Source of the DNA: Streptococcus castoreus DSM 17536
GTDB taxonomy: Bacteria; Bacillota; Bacilli; Lactobacillales; Streptococcaceae
Direction of reading: 5' to 3'
Length of the DNA: 64,000 bases
Assembly: GCF_000425025.1 (NCBI RefSeq)
Contig: NZ_AUKZ01000005.1
Coordinates: 62,001 to 126,000, forward strand
The translations under genes and the position numbers were made by a program. Below, one piece after another: positions 62,946 through 64,000 of the stretch. How positions within the stretch are numbered: position 1 is the stretch's first letter; each line of letters starts with the position of its first letter. Under the pieces are notes generated by a model. The model was not told where the DNA came from and did no database searches. It saw only the letters and a program-made list of their open reading frames with translations.

Positions 62946-63422
62946 TTAATAAAAGGTGACGGACTTATCAACGAGACAATTATCAGTATCGTAAATAAAC
63001 TTGGCAGAGAAAAATGGGCGATCTTCTAAAATCCATTTAAAAATATCATAGTCTCCTTCCCAAGTTGGTTTTTCTAAAACTTGTGCATAAGGTACCCATT
63101 CTAATGTGCCTTCTCTGGATTCTTCATCTGAAATCAATTCTCCTTCAAAAGCTGTCACCTTAAAAACATAGGTATACCAGTCATGTCCTGGAGTAAATTC
63201 TGGAAAAGTAATCATACCCCTAAAGGTCATTTCCTTAACCGTTAAGTGCGTCTCTTCTAAAATTTCACGGCGAGCACAGTCATCCGGTGTTTCTCCAGCT
63301 TCTAACTTCCCGCCAACCGAAATCCATTTACCGGCATGAACATCATTTTCTTTTTTATTACGATGCAATAATAATAAGGCTTCGCCATTATCAATATAAC
63401 AGATTGTTGCTAATTGGGTCAT
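62946..63422 (-). CDS. mutX: Nudix hydrolase, MutT-like
   Basis: 158 residues. The Nudix box is GGKLEAGETPDDCARREILE plus ETHLTV (about residues 36-61), fitting GX5EX7REUXEEXGU except Thr in place of the late Gly. Such proteins hydrolyse 8-oxo-dGTP or other nucleoside diphosphate derivatives. The nearest named relative is MutX of streptococci. AGGAAAAG precedes the ATG. It stands next to rmlB on the same strand, with a terminator between. Confidence 0.8.
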   Translation of the reverse strand: MTQLATICYIDNGEALLLLHRNKKENDVHAGKWISVGGKLEAGETPDDCARREILEETHLTVKEMTFRGMITFPEFTPGHDWYTYVFKVTAFEGELISDEESREGTLEWVPYAQVLEKPTWEGDYDIFKWILEDRPFFSAKFIYDTDNCLVDKSVTFY

Positions 63423-63586
63423 GTATCACTTTTCCTCCCATCTTTGCTTCTATTATACCAATCTCTGGAAAATATGCTATCATTTTATGATTTAAAAGCA
63501 TGTTGAGGCAAATGAATCATACCACCATCTAACCAGCTGGTCATAATTTTCTCTATAAGGAAACTGGCTAAAATCCAATAATACGG

Positions 63587-63632
63587 AAAAAGCCTGTTAT
63601 ATCAGTTCAAATACTTGATATAATAGGCCTTT
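63587..63632 (-). terminator. Terminator of the rml operon end
   Basis: On the minus strand AAAAGGCCTATTATATCA pairs with TGATATAACAGGCTTTTT, with a mismatch. It is 10 bases after the rmlB stop. Confidence 0.8.
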
Positions 63633-63639
63633 TACGCTT

Positions 63640-64000
<361 letters not shown>

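Overview
The window is a chromosomal segment of a low-GC Gram-positive coccus of the genus Streptococcus, most likely the pyogenic group. Evidence is the A+T-rich sequence, strong Shine-Dalgarno sites, the tmRNA tag AKNTNSYALAA, the gene order pfkA-pyk-signal peptidase-glmS, parE and parC close together, and a hyaluronate lyase next to lplA and a four-gene pyruvate/acetoin dehydrogenase cluster. From memory of the protein family, the lyase differs at many positions from the S. pyogenes M1 protein, so I leave the species open. Most genes lie on the minus strand.

Layout. 1-5.6 kb: ribF end, truB, a DUF2130 coiled-coil protein, an orphan half HsdS subunit with an aromatic-acid-exporter-like membrane protein, and a BusR-type GntR/RCK_C regulator. 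5.6-6.8 kb: a damaged Gls24 envelope-stress locus. 7-18 kb: pcrA, a tandem glycine riboswitch driving a Na+/alanine symporter, a CDF exporter, a polar amino acid ABC transporter, a PhnA-like protein, glmS, and a signal peptidase homologue without its usual catalytic residues. 18.3-18.9 kb: an ORF-less group IIC intron behind the pyk terminator. 19-25 kb: pyk, pfkA, dnaE. 25-28 kb: a YtrA-type regulator with an ABC exporter, a TVP38 protein and tmRNA. 28.6-40.3 kb: a DUF3862 lipoprotein, three tRNAs (Arg, Gln, Tyr), rpsA, DUF2969, ilvE, parC, an unknown gene, parE, plsY and lplA. 40.5-50.4 kb: surface hyaluronate lyase, a small secreted protein, and the E3-E2-E1beta-E1alpha complex genes. 50.6-64 kb: an ABC-F protein, a small membrane protein, an esterase, RNase J2, a probable tryptophan ABC transporter behind a leader-peptide attenuator, rqcH/fbp, a TPR protein, an AI-2E family protein, a Nudix hydrolase and the end of rmlB.

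How it fits together. LplA is well placed to lipoylate the lipoyl domains on both E2 and E3. Glycolysis (pfkA, pyk) feeds the dehydrogenase complex, and glmS draws on the same carbon for cell wall synthesis. HylA degrades host hyaluronan. Several genes carry RNA-level control: the glycine riboswitch, a hairpin touching the rpsA ribosome binding site, and a putative tryptophan attenuator in front of the ABC transporter at 55.8-58.4 kb.

The most interesting signals are the Trp-codon leader peptide with a duplicated Trp-His-Arg segment (58457-58679), the compact ORF-less group II intron (18315-18933), the deletion-fusion in the Gls24 locus (5673-6485), the signal peptidase homologue lacking both Ser and Lys (17446-18003), and the structured, Shine-Dalgarno-poor gaps inside the dehydrogenase cluster.
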